Below, piece by piece: positions 5,386-5,451 of a stretch of 5,451 nucleotides of DNA. Source of the DNA: Pseudomonadota bacterium. GTDB lineage: Bacteria; Desulfobacterota; Desulfovibrionia; Desulfovibrionales; Desulfovibrionaceae. The position numbers and the translations under genes are program-made. Where the stretch lies: assembly GCA_023417745.1 (NCBI GenBank), contig JAEZEM010000224.1, forward strand, positions 1-5,451. Reading direction: 5' to 3'. How positions within the stretch are numbered: position 1 is the first letter of the stretch; every line of letters begins with the position of its first letter. The notes under the pieces are model-generated. The model saw nothing but the letters and a program-made list of their open reading frames with translations, searched no databases and was not told the origin of the DNA.

Positions 5386-5424
5386 CAAAGGCGGCAGGGC
5401 AGACCCTGCCGCCGGCAAAACGCC
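5376..5424. repeat. Nested palindrome (10-bp hairpin inside a GGCGTTTT / AAAACGCC inverted repeat)
   Basis: GGCGGCAGGG (5390-5399) pairs perfectly with CCCTGCCGCC (5404-5413) around CAGA. Outside it GGCGTTTT (5376-5383) pairs with AAAACGCC (5417-5424). The whole makes an 18-bp paired, internally looped cruciform candidate overlapping the terminator T-run, so it could compete with terminator folding or act as its second stem. Confidence 0.6.
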
Positions 5425-5442
5425 GCTCCCAAGTCAAGGGTT

Positions 5443-5451
5443 CAGGAAGGA
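5443..5451 (+). promoter_or_regulatory. Probable ribosome binding site of a gene starting beyond the right edge
   Basis: AGGAAGGA ends the window and resembles a Shine-Dalgarno on the plus strand. If it is used, an ATG/GTG/TTG should occur within about 5-10 bases outside. No promoter can be assigned in the short stretch before it. Confidence 0.35.

Noticed and set aside
4649..5424. CRISPR array or insertion sequence in the GC-rich repeats
   Set aside because: The repeats are palindromic hairpins within two intergenic gaps, with no regular spacers, no transposase and no target-site duplications that I can see.

Overview
The window looks like chromosomal DNA of a high-GC deltaproteobacterium, most probably a Desulfovibrio/Solidesulfovibrio-type sulfate reducer. 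The evidence is the G/C-dominated third codon positions, a short RdgC-like protein of the deltaproteobacterial type, and very GC-rich palindromic repeats between genes. The organism call is inference; no rRNA or other phylogenetic marker is present.

Left part (1-3113, minus strand): the first two genes of a tripartite drug-efflux operon. The membrane-fusion (adaptor) protein, MdtA-like, is read first (3113 to 1917). It overlaps by four bases (ATGA) the gene for an RND/HAE1 pump subunit, closest to MdtB, which runs off the left edge after 640 codons. A plausible sigma70-type promoter (TTGGCC, 17 nt, TATACT) with two small inverted repeats lies about 100 bases upstream of the adaptor gene.

Middle (3114-4030): a control-rich stretch. 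It holds an intergenic hairpin, a strong minus-strand intrinsic terminator, a second hairpin, and a 67-residue cysteine-containing small protein on the minus strand (3753 to 3550). That gene has an excellent ribosome binding site and a good candidate sigma54 (-24/-12) promoter. A ~32-bp imperfect tandem duplication sits between it and the next, divergent gene.

Right part (4031-5451, plus strand): a two-gene unit. The first gene starts at TTG with a strong Shine-Dalgarno and encodes a 205-residue RdgC-like protein that resembles only the N-terminal two thirds of classical RdgC. The second encodes a 175-residue protein whose layout resembles the remaining C-terminal part. I propose that the two together are a split RdgC. 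The junction between them is filled with a GC-rich multi-hairpin repeat, and a second copy with the same architecture but different loop sequences follows the second gene, where it also supplies a likely terminator. The window ends in a ribosome-binding-site-like sequence, so another plus-strand gene probably begins just outside.
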